Below, piece by piece: positions 7,778 to 14,758 of a DNA stretch of 64,000 nucleotides. The DNA is taken from positions 124,001-188,000 of the forward strand of contig NZ_JABBNC010000008.1 of assembly GCF_012933445.1 (NCBI RefSeq), in the 5' to 3' direction. The first letter of the stretch is position 1. Every line of letters starts with the position of its first letter. This stretch comes from Actinoplanes sp. TBRC 11911 (GTDB lineage: Bacteria; Actinomycetota; Actinomycetes; Mycobacteriales; Micromonosporaceae). Below the pieces are notes generated by a model. It did no database searches. It was not told the DNA's origin and saw nothing but the letters and a program-made list of their open reading frames with translations. Position numbers and translations under genes: made by a program.

Positions 7778-8033
7778 CGACCAAATCCAGAATGTGGTCG
7801 GGATCGGCACATAGTGGGATGGACGGACGAGGCGCGCGTCCCGGCAGGCGCGCTGCGCGTCGACCTGCAGACATGTGTGGCTCGTCGGGCATCTCGGCGG
7901 CGGATCGTCGGTGCGACGGCACGGGCCGGCAGCAAGGGCCGGGTGACCGGCTCGCGGGCGGCGCGACAGGGACGGTAAGCGTGGGCCGGCAAGCGGCGGC
8001 ACCATAAGCGGACGGCCGAGCCGGAGGCACCGC

Positions 8034-8307
8034 GGGTTTGACTCTAAGAGTGAGGCGGCAGGGTTCGCTCGCTTGACCCACCACCATGGTCCGCTCGCTG
8101 ATTGAATCGTCCTGGAAAAGTGCAGCGCGGCAGCCGGACCACTGTCCCATAAGGGGAGTCCCCAAGCTGGACCATGAACCCAGCGGCGAGTGACCAACCA
8201 CCTGGCCGTCACGAAAATCCCATGCAAGGTGTGGGGCGGGGGATGACTTACGCAGACATCAAGCCTGACGGTCTGCGTAAGTCATCCCCCGCCCCACACC
8301 GTCCAAG
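8034..8307 (-). repeat. Right arm of long inverted repeat
   Basis: Reverse-complement partner of 6796-7070 and almost the same length (274 against 275 bases). The outermost 88 bases are identical to the left arm. The inner part has diverged by substitutions rather than by large insertions or deletions. Its outer end lies 14 bases from the 3' end of the conservon GTPase gene. Confidence 0.85.
8228..8300. repeat. Perfect 30-bp-stem hairpin, right copy
   Basis: Exact reverse complement of 6803-6875, with loop ATCAAGCCTGACG. It could stop transcripts coming out of the conservon operon, which ends at 8322, but a terminator role does not explain the second copy 1.4 kb away. Confidence 0.9.
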
Positions 8308-8321
8308 CGTAGGAAAGCCAT

Positions 8322-8876
8322 TCAGACACCTGCAGGAAGACGGCTCATCGCATGCCGCACCAACGCGATCAAAGCCAACTTACTAGACTCCCGATCCCGC
8401 GCATCGCAATAAACCAGCGGCACCTCAGAACTCAACTCAAGCGCCGACCGAATCTCATCCTCGCTATAGGCGCACTCACCGTAGAACCGATTAACCGCCG
8501 CCACAAACGGAATCCCACGCCGCTCGAAATAGTCGACCGCCGCGAAACTGGTCTCCAGCCTCCGCGTATCCACCAACACGATAGCGCCGACCGCCCCTTG
8601 CGCCAGCTCATCCCACATGAACCAGAAACGATCCTGCCCAGGCGTCCCGAACAAGTACAACACGATATCCGGGCTGATCGTGATCCGCCCGAAATCCAAC
8701 GCCACCGTTGTGTGCGTCTTCCCTTCGACCCCGGTCGTGTCGTCCACGCCCACGCTCGCCTCGGTCAGGATCTCCTCCGTGGTCAGCGGCGCGATCTCGC
8801 TGACCGAGCCCACCAAGGTCGTCTTGCCGGTGCCGAAACCGCCGGCGACGACGATCTTGACCGATGTGCGATTCAC
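8322..8876 (-). CDS. Conservon small GTPase (CvnD-like)
   Basis: A 184-residue Ras/MglA-like GTPase. The P-loop GGFGTGKTT is at residues 12-20, the switch-II region FGTPGQDRFWFMWDEL at about 80-95, and the base-specificity position reads AVNRFYG instead of the usual NKxD. This degeneracy is usual for conservon GTPases. The GTG at 8876 is the start: it lies 26 bases after the DUF742 stop. It is the last gene of a four-gene operon (kinase, Roadblock, DUF742, GTPase) that in Streptomyces forms a membrane-associated G-protein-like signalling complex. Confidence 0.93.
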   Translation of the reverse strand: MNRTSVKIVVAGGFGTGKTTLVGSVSEIAPLTTEEILTEASVGVDDTTGVEGKTHTTVALDFGRITISPDIVLYLFGTPGQDRFWFMWDELAQGAVGAIVLVDTRRLETSFAAVDYFERRGIPFVAAVNRFYGECAYSEDEIRSALELSSEVPLVYCDARDRESSKLALIALVRHAMSRLPAGV

Positions 8877-8902
8877 GTTTCCCAATCCCTCGCGTCGAAA
8901 AG

Positions 8903-9268
8903 TCAGAGCCGTTCGAGGCCGGCCAGAACCGAGTCGAGCAGGCGCATGTCGATGATGTTCTGCTGGGCCGGGGCACCGACCCCCAGGTAACCCTGTTCCA
9001 CCAGCACGTCCACCATCACCTTGGTGATGGTCAGCGGCAGATGCAGGTACGCCCCGATCTCCGCCACCGAGATCCAGTTGCCGCACTGGTTCAGGACGTC
9101 GAGATACTCGGGCTCCAGCCGGCGGCGGTCGGCCGGCAGCGCCACCACCTGGGTGGCCAGGTCGAGGCTCGAGTCGCGCGGGCTGGTCCGGCCGTTGACC
9201 AGGACGTAGAGCGGGACGAAGCGACCGGCGGCCGCCTCGTCCTCGCCGTCCCAGGCATCAAACGCCAT
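8903..9268 (-). CDS. DUF742 protein, conservon CvnC-like
   Basis: A 121-residue DUF742 protein. The FVPLYVLVNGRTSP segment at about 17-30 and the winged-helix-like CGNWISVAEIGAYLHLPLT segment near 62-80 are family hallmarks. It ends with DMRLLDSVLAGLERL, the usual C-terminus. It overlaps the Roadblock gene by 11 bases and precedes the GTPase by 26 bases, so it is part of one transcript. In conservons it is thought to link the kinase and Roadblock proteins to the GTPase. Confidence 0.92.
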   Translation of the reverse strand: MAFDAWDGEDEAAAGRFVPLYVLVNGRTSPRDSSLDLATQVVALPADRRRLEPEYLDVLNQCGNWISVAEIGAYLHLPLTITKVMVDVLVEQGYLGVGAPAQQNIIDMRLLDSVLAGLERL

Positions 9269-9671
9269 CGGCCATCACGCCCACCCGGGCGGTGGTGCCC
9301 AGGTAGTCGCCGATCCGGCCCACCAGGCGGCTCACCTCGTACGCGACCATGCCCATGTCGACGTCCTCGTCGCAGAGCACGGCGAGGCGCGCGTTCTGGC
9401 CGGCCGCCGCGATGAACAGGGTGTGCTCGCCGTACTCGATGATGACCTGCTGCACCGCGCCGCTCTCGAAACGGCGCCCGGTGCCGGCCGCCACGCTGTA
9501 CATCGAGGAGGCGCCGGCGGCGAGGATCTCCGCGAGGTCCTGCTGCATGGACGTGGACTTCTGCACGATCAGGCCGTCGGTGGACAGCACGACCACGGAC
9601 ACGACGTGGGGTACCTCGACCAGATCATCCAGCATCCAGGGAAGCTCGTTCTGAGGGGTCGGCTTGGTCAC
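9258..9671 (-). CDS. Roadblock/LC7 domain protein, conservon CvnB-like
   Basis: A 137-residue Roadblock/LC7 protein, the presumed GTPase-activating or scaffold partner of the GTPase encoded downstream. Features: ELPWMLDDLVEVPHVVSVVVL at the start, LSTDGLIVQKS, and the ALCDEDVDMGMVAYEV-like C-terminal helix (here AVLCDEDVDMGMVAYEVSRL). The GTG start overlaps the kinase stop by four bases (GTGA), which indicates translational coupling. Confidence 0.93.
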   Translation of the reverse strand: MTKPTPQNELPWMLDDLVEVPHVVSVVVLSTDGLIVQKSTSMQQDLAEILAAGASSMYSVAAGTGRRFESGAVQQVIIEYGEHTLFIAAAGQNARLAVLCDEDVDMGMVAYEVSRLVGRIGDYLGTTARVGVMADGV

Positions 9672-12016
9672 GGGTTCCTGCCTTGCTCAGTGTCGGTAGC
9701 TGACTCATCGCTGGTGGCCGCGCGGCCCTCGGTGCGCCCCTGCTGGTAGCGCACGAACCGGGCGCGGGCCTCCTCGGGCGACCGCTTCTTCGCCGGCTCG
9801 GCCGGGACGGCCGCCTCGCCGGTGTCCTCGAGCAGCCCGGGTGCCAGGTGCTGCTGCGGGCGGCGGTGCGGAAGCGGCGGCCGGCCGGCCGCCGGCTTCT
9901 CTTTTTTCTCCGGTTCCGGCCGCGTGCGGGGTTTCTCCGGTTCCAGTACGCCCACAGCAGTCCTGTTCTCGACCGTGGCGATCTCGACGGTGTCGAAACG
10001 GTCGTTCCGCGGCGGCGCGACCGGTGCCGGGGCGGCGGTGAGCGGCTCGTCCGGGTCGCGGCCCTCGTCGCCGCCGCTGAGCAGGCGGTCCGGCAGCAGC
10101 ACGATGGCGAGCAGCCCGCCGTACGCGGACCGGCGCAGGCTGACCTGCACGCCCTCGCGCTTGGCCAGCTCGGCGACCACGTGCAGGCCGACCTGCGCGC
10201 CGTCCTTCAGCTCGGTGATGTCCGGGGTGGGTGCGGTGGCGAGCATGAGGTTGGCCTGTTCGACCGCCTCACCGCTCATCCCCACGCCGGCGTCCTCGAT
10301 CTCGACCGCCACGCCCTGGCTGACCTTGCTGCCGCTGACCCAGACGGTGCTGCCCGGCGAGGAGAACGCGAGCGCGTTGTCCAGCAGCTCGGCGACCAGG
10401 TGGATGACCTCGGCGACCGCGTGCCCGACCAGCGCCACGTCGGGCGCGCCACGCAGCGTGATCCGCTGGTAGTCGCGGGCCTCGGCGAACGAGGCGAGCA
10501 TGACGCGGCGCAGCGGCACCGGGTTCTGGAAGCGGCGGCCGATCTGCCCGCCGGCGAGGATGACCAGGTTCTCCAGGAAGCGCCGGGTCTGGTTGAGCTG
10601 GTGGTGGATGTCGAACAGGTTGGTCAGCAGCTTCTCGTCGCCGATCTGGCCCTGCAGATCCTCGACGACCTTCAGGCCGCGTTGCAGCGGGCGCTGCGGG
10701 CGCCGCGCCACACCCATCAGCATCGCGGTGCCGGCCGCGCGCGCCTTGGCCTCGTTGACCGCGGCCCCGGCGGCGGCTTGCAGGGACCGGTTGATGACCC
10801 GGGCCACCTGACCGATCTCGTCGTGCCCGTAGTCGTCGCCGCGGAACTCGGCCGACAGGTCGACCGCCTCGCGCCGGCGTAATCGGTCCATGAGCGCGGG
10901 CAGCCGCTCGTCGACCAGCGCGTCCGCGTCGGTGCCGAGCTTGGCCAGGCGGGTGGACAGGGCCCGGTCGACCAGGACTCGCGACTGCCGGACCGCCCAC
11001 AGGATCGCGCCGCCGGCGATGAGCAGGGCCAGCAGACTGCCCAGCGACGCGGTGAGCAGCTGGTTGTTACCCGTGCGAAGTGTGCGTGCCGAAACCTGGT
11101 CGGCCTGCAGCACGGTCAGTCCGATGAGGTCGTCGGAGACCCGGCCGGTGAGTGCCGTCCACTGTGCCCTGGTGACGAGCACCGAGTTCGGCGCGCCCTT
11201 CTTCCAGGAACCGGCCGCGATGATCGAGTTTTCGGCGGCGAGCAGCTGGTGCCATTCGTCGCTCTGCTGCACGGTCGTGTACCGCTGACGGACGCCGGGC
11301 TCGAGGTGGACGCTGGCATAGGTCAGATTCGAGTGGTACGCCCCGACGAGGCTCACGTATTCGAGATAGTCGGACTGGCCGAGTTTCGCGGAGGTCAGCG
11401 CCCCGTCGATCATGGAGCCGGCGCGCGACATCTCGTCACTGGCCCGGAAGACGTCGGTGGCCGTGAGACCGCCCTGGGTGGCGGTCACGTCCGGCACGCC
11501 GCGCGCCTGCGCGTCGAACAGGTCGGTGGACGCGTCGAGCACCTGGTTGTAGTAGGCGTAGGCGCTCGTGGTGCTGGTGGTGCGGGCGTCCACGGCACTG
11601 CGGTTGGCGGGGAGCTGGTCGAGCAGGTCGGTCAGGGTCTTCCACCGGGTCTTGATCGAGTCCGGGGCGCGGCCCAGCGCGCTCTCGCCGACCGTGCGCA
11701 GGTCGGCGACCCGCTGGTCGGTCTGGCGGCGCTGGTCGAGCAGCTCGGTCAGGCCGCCGGAGGGGCGGGCCAGGTAGGCCACGCTGAGCCGGCGCTCCTG
11801 CTGGACGGACGACAGCGCGGAGACGGCGGGGATGGAGACCTTACGGACCGTGTTGGCGACCTCACGGTTGTAGTAGCCCTGAAAGACCAGGTATCCCGAG
11901 GCGACGAACCACAGGAGCACCGCGACGAGGCTGGGAATGAGCACCAGCCGGACGACGCGTCGCTTGATCGACTGCTGCCTGGTCACGCCGGGGGCGGGCT
12001 CAGTCGGTGTTGACAC
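9668..12016 (-). CDS. Sensor histidine kinase of nitrate/CvnA type
   Basis: A 782-residue membrane kinase. A first helix (VLIPSLVAVLLWFVASGYLVF) lies near residues 26-46, a ~290-residue extracellular nitrate/nitrite-sensor-type four-helix domain follows, and a second helix is near 335-355. Then come a HAMP-like segment, a dimerisation region (LFDIHHQLNQTRRFLENLVIL) and a HATPase_c domain at about 510-640 with ELLDNALAFSSPGS (N box) and DAGVGMS (G1). The C-terminal ~150 residues are a Pro/Glu-rich tail that ends before the Roadblock gene. The start is GTG at 12016. A TTG one codon upstream is also possible. No response regulator is adjacent, as in known conservons. Confidence 0.93.
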   Translation of the reverse strand: MSTPTEPAPGVTRQQSIKRRVVRLVLIPSLVAVLLWFVASGYLVFQGYYNREVANTVRKVSIPAVSALSSVQQERRLSVAYLARPSGGLTELLDQRRQTDQRVADLRTVGESALGRAPDSIKTRWKTLTDLLDQLPANRSAVDARTTSTTSAYAYYNQVLDASTDLFDAQARGVPDVTATQGGLTATDVFRASDEMSRAGSMIDGALTSAKLGQSDYLEYVSLVGAYHSNLTYASVHLEPGVRQRYTTVQQSDEWHQLLAAENSIIAAGSWKKGAPNSVLVTRAQWTALTGRVSDDLIGLTVLQADQVSARTLRTGNNQLLTASLGSLLALLIAGGAILWAVRQSRVLVDRALSTRLAKLGTDADALVDERLPALMDRLRRREAVDLSAEFRGDDYGHDEIGQVARVINRSLQAAAGAAVNEAKARAAGTAMLMGVARRPQRPLQRGLKVVEDLQGQIGDEKLLTNLFDIHHQLNQTRRFLENLVILAGGQIGRRFQNPVPLRRVMLASFAEARDYQRITLRGAPDVALVGHAVAEVIHLVAELLDNALAFSSPGSTVWVSGSKVSQGVAVEIEDAGVGMSGEAVEQANLMLATAPTPDITELKDGAQVGLHVVAELAKREGVQVSLRRSAYGGLLAIVLLPDRLLSGGDEGRDPDEPLTAAPAPVAPPRNDRFDTVEIATVENRTAVGVLEPEKPRTRPEPEKKEKPAAGRPPLPHRRPQQHLAPGLLEDTGEAAVPAEPAKKRSPEEARARFVRYQQGRTEGRAATSDESATDTEQGRNP

Positions 12017-12050
12017 CAACCTTCATCCAATCTGGCAACACTTGGGGGAC

Positions 12051-12070
12051 AAGACGTATAAATACGTCTT
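12051..12070. promoter_or_regulatory. AT-rich palindrome upstream of the conservon
   Basis: AAGACGTAT and ATACGTCTT are exact complements two bases apart, centred about 45 bases before the kinase start codon. The position suits an operator or promoter element for the conservon operon. No binding protein can be named. Confidence 0.45.
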
Positions 12071-12158
12071 TACCCTATCGAGAAGCCCCGGATCGGTCCA
12101 CTGTGGTGGGGCGGCACAGTATTGCACCACCGCCCACCCCCATGATCAGCGGCAGACA

Positions 12159-13175
12159 TCAGGTCAGTCGCGTGCCCTCGTACAGGTCGAAATAGGTCTT
12201 GTAGAGGTCGGCGGCGCGGTCCTTGAGCACGGTCGGCTCGGCAATGTCGTGGCCGATGCCGAGGTCTTTGGGCAGCTCGTGCACGCCCAGTTTGATGCCG
12301 TCGAGGTCGGCTATCTGGCGCGGGATCCGCATGGCGCGCTGGTGGTCGATGAAATCGTCGCCGGCGGACGTCACCACCGCGATCGAGGAGAGCGGCCCTT
12401 TTCGGTCGAGGTCCAGGTTGCGGGCGATCCGCAGGTACTGCGAGAGCGACGAATACGAGAAGCCGTTGTCGTCGATATGGTCGGGCAGCAGCCGGAACCC
12501 GAAAAGCACGATGAGCGGTTTGACCTCGAAACGCGGCGCCTGCTCGGTGCTCGGCTCATAAAACGGCGAAAGAACGAGCAGATGATGTACGACGGGAGCC
12601 CGGTGCCCGGCGAGCCAGGTGGCCAGGACAGCACCGCCGGAGATGCCCGCGACCCCGACGTCGTCACCGAGCCCCGCCGCCACGTTCATGCCGTCGTTGG
12701 CGTACGTGGTGAGCTCCTGGGCCTTGACGTGGGTGTGCGCCAGCGGGTCGGTGGTGCCGTGCCGGGGAGCCCGCGGCAGCCAGACGTTGTAACCCTGGTC
12801 GAAGTAAACCTTGGCGAGGCCGGCCAGCCCGGCCGGGCAACTCGTGTAGCCGTGCAGCAGCAGAACCGCCTTGGCCGTCCGCTTGCCGTGCGTCAGCAAC
12901 TGACTGCGGCACTCGGGACGGACGTTCTGGTCGGCAGTGTCGGCGGCGACGACCCGGCCGGCCTCGGCGGTCGCCGCCGCGAAGTCGAGAGTCACCGCCG
13001 GGGCGGCACGCAGCGAGCCCGAGCCGAGGGGCCAGGCATAGATCGCGACGATCAGCACGATGATGACAGCGAGCAATGAGCCGACGACCCGGAAGACGGT
13101 TTTCTTGACGGTCAAGCGCACGTGTCGGGCCTTCCAGGTCGGGATACGACCAGGAGAACGTTCACTTTCGGACAC
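12159..13175 (-). CDS. Membrane-anchored alpha/beta hydrolase
   Basis: The protein has 338 residues. A basic N-terminus is followed by one membrane helix at about 28-50 (VFRVVGSLLAVIIVLIVAIY) and then an alpha/beta-hydrolase domain facing outside. The oxyanion motif LLHGYTSCP is at about 103-111, the nucleophile elbow GISGGA has Ser at about 178, and a late GIGHDIAEP segment may carry the catalytic His. It resembles lysophospholipase or carboxylesterase relatives, but the substrate is unknown. The start is GTG. An internal GTG (VRLTVKKTVFRV) would give a shorter cytoplasmic tail. Confidence 0.85.
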   Translation of the reverse strand: MSESERSPGRIPTWKARHVRLTVKKTVFRVVGSLLAVIIVLIVAIYAWPLGSGSLRAAPAVTLDFAAATAEAGRVVAADTADQNVRPECRSQLLTHGKRTAKAVLLLHGYTSCPAGLAGLAKVYFDQGYNVWLPRAPRHGTTDPLAHTHVKAQELTTYANDGMNVAAGLGDDVGVAGISGGAVLATWLAGHRAPVVHHLLVLSPFYEPSTEQAPRFEVKPLIVLFGFRLLPDHIDDNGFSYSSLSQYLRIARNLDLDRKGPLSSIAVVTSAGDDFIDHQRAMRIPRQIADLDGIKLGVHELPKDLGIGHDIAEPTVLKDRAADLYKTYFDLYEGTRLT

Positions 13176-13362
13176 CGTTCAATACCTGCGTCCATCGTGC
13201 TTGATCTCACCGGGCCGCGCGCCGCAACCGAAAAGTCGCCTTTATCGCGTTTTTTGTGGCTAAGCTCTGGGATGCGACCGAGTGATCGTTCGCGTCCCGA
13301 TACCGTTCAGTCCGTCCATTGTGTTTGACCTCACCGCGGCCGGGTCTGAAAAATCGTCCGGG
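13157..13362. repeat. Imperfect direct repeat in a 279-base intergenic region
   Basis: The stretch around ACCGTTCAATACCTGCGTCC (13174 on) ending in TGATCTCACCG is repeated about 128 bases downstream as ACCGTTCAGTCCGTCC ending in TGACCTCACCG. Similarity extends to flanking CGTTC and GAAAAGTCG/GAAAAATCG words. The two copies lie between the divergent hydrolase and DUF3040 genes and may be a duplicated promoter or binding region. The remaining intergenic DNA shows nothing else. Confidence 0.5.
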
Positions 13363-13454
13363 CGTGAGACTGCCGCTTTGACAGAAAGACGACGTACTCT
13401 GCGGTAGGAACCGGTCACGGCCGCGCCGCCCGGGTTCACCCTGAGGAGCTACCG

Positions 13455-13730
13455 ATGAGCACGGAAGACAAACACCGGGACTTCAACGACATCGTCGATC
13501 ATCTTGCCGCTGATTATCCGTCTCTGGTGCGTCCGCCCTGGCCACGATGGTCCCGGCCGGTGCTGATCGCCGTCTCGATCGCGGCCGCCGTGGTGTGGGG
13601 GCTGCTCTCGGTCGCCATGGTGGCGTGGGGGCTGAGCGGCATCGTGCTGACCTGTGCGGTCGTGGTCGTCTGCGCGGTGGCCGCTTATCTTGACGCGCGG
13701 CGAGGGCCGGGTCGCACACCGTCGCAATAA
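13455..13730 (+). CDS. Small DUF3040-type membrane protein
   Basis: A 91-residue protein. The N-terminal HRDFNDIVDHLAADYPSL segment is the DUF3040 signature (a short helix ending in LAxDxPxL). Two membrane helices follow at about 34-54 and 57-77, with a basic, Arg-rich tail. GAGGAGCTACC gives a good ribosome site before the ATG. DUF3040 proteins are widespread in actinomycetes without a known role. Confidence 0.8.
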   Translation: MSTEDKHRDFNDIVDHLAADYPSLVRPPWPRWSRPVLIAVSIAAAVVWGLLSVAMVAWGLSGIVLTCAVVVVCAVAAYLDARRGPGRTPSQ

Positions 13731-13813
13731 AGAATCTTTCCTCCGCTGAACATCTCCGCCTCGCCCGACGTCTGGATGGGGTGACATGGCGTTGAGCGTT
13801 TGAGGAGAGGCTC

Positions 13814-14719
13814 ATGATCACCGTAACCGGGGCGGCGAGCTCGTTCGGCTTTCAGATCATCAAGGAACTCATCGGCCGAGGGGTGAGCGCCGGCGAGATC
13901 ATCGCCGTCTCGCACGACGTGCCCGTGCTAGGCGGCAGCATCGACGACGTCAAGAAGCTCGGGGTCCAGGTCCGCGACGCCGATCTCACCCAGCCCGCTG
14001 GTCTGGCCGACATCTTCGCCGGGACCACCCAGCTGATGCTGGTGCCGTTCAGCGGCGACGAGACCTTCGAGCCGGTCACCGACGCGACCCTGCTGCGTAA
14101 CCGGAATGCCCTGGACGCCACCCGGGCCGCCGGCGCGAGCTGGGTCGGCTACGTCAGCGGCCTCGGCGCGCAGGACGTCAACGCCGACATCTTCGCCGCG
14201 CACCGGGCCACCGAGGACCTCATCCGCGCGTCGTGGGGCTCGAACTTCACCTTCCTGCGCAGCGGGCTACAGGCCGAGCGGTACGCGTCCCTGAAGTTCG
14301 TGGGCGGCCTGGACGACCAGAAGATCTTCTCGATCGAGGGGGACGGCGAGGTCTCCGCCGTGGCCCGGTTCGATCTGGCGGTCGCGGCGGCCGAGGTGGT
14401 GGTCGGGGACGGGCACGCGGGCGCCGCCTTCGAGCTGGCCGGCGAGCCGTTCACGGTGGCCGACTTCGCCTCGATCCTGAGCGACGTCAGCGGCGAGACC
14501 ATCCAGGTCGAGGATCTCGCCGAGGACGACTACCGGCAGCTGCTGACGAACATCGGCACCGAGGACGTCGAGGCGACCCTGGCCGTCGAGCTGGCCGCGC
14601 GCGACAACCGGCTCCGCTCGGACAGCAAGGACCTGCGCACCCTCATCGGCCGCGCGCCGCTGACCGTGCCGCAGGCGCTCGCCGACTTCCTCGGCCAGAT
14701 CGCCGGCGCCAACGAATGA
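13814..14719 (+). CDS. NmrA-like NAD(P)-binding oxidoreductase (QorB-like)
   Basis: A 301-residue atypical short-chain dehydrogenase. The start MITVTGAASSFGFQIIKEL is the dinucleotide-binding first strand with a modified glycine motif. WVGYVSGLGAQDVNADIFAAHRATEDLI is the central NmrA/QorB region without the classical YxxxK pair, and FTFLRSGLQAERYASL follows. Such proteins act as NAD(P)H-quinone reductases or redox-sensing regulators. The ATG at 13814 is preceded by GAGGAGAGG. It ends at a convergent terminator. Confidence 0.88.
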   Translation: MITVTGAASSFGFQIIKELIGRGVSAGEIIAVSHDVPVLGGSIDDVKKLGVQVRDADLTQPAGLADIFAGTTQLMLVPFSGDETFEPVTDATLLRNRNALDATRAAGASWVGYVSGLGAQDVNADIFAAHRATEDLIRASWGSNFTFLRSGLQAERYASLKFVGGLDDQKIFSIEGDGEVSAVARFDLAVAAAEVVVGDGHAGAAFELAGEPFTVADFASILSDVSGETIQVEDLAEDDYRQLLTNIGTEDVEATLAVELAARDNRLRSDSKDLRTLIGRAPLTVPQALADFLGQIAGANE

Positions 14720-14723
14720 GAGA

Positions 14724-14749
14724 AGGGGCCCCGGTTTTCCGGGGCCCCT
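14724..14749. terminator. Bidirectional terminator hairpin
   Basis: AGGGGCCCCGG and CCGGGGCCCCT pair around a TTTT loop, between the convergent NmrA-like gene and the large phosphoesterase gene that ends at 14759. Confidence 0.85.
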
Positions 14750-14758
14750 CCACACTTC

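Larger units (their letters stand above)
7071..8033. other. Non-coding interior of inverted-repeat island
   Basis: About 960 bases hold the 52-bp array, the HP-A hairpin and a looser inverted pair (TGCCACTATGTGG at 7578-7590 against CCACATGGTGGCA at 7623-7635). The open frames here have no recognisable domain, have high Arg/Ala/Pro content typical of out-of-frame GC-rich DNA, and span the repeats without respecting the period. I see no gene. Confidence 0.6.

Noticed and set aside
6880..7978. Several open frames in the inverted-repeat island
   Set aside because: They follow the 52-bp repeats and mirrored arms, have no ribosome sites or domains, and several overlapping frames are equally open.
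6803..8300. The two 30-bp stems as ordinary transcription terminators
   Set aside because: They are far longer than needed, occur as an exact inverted pair, and the left copy follows an independent terminator.
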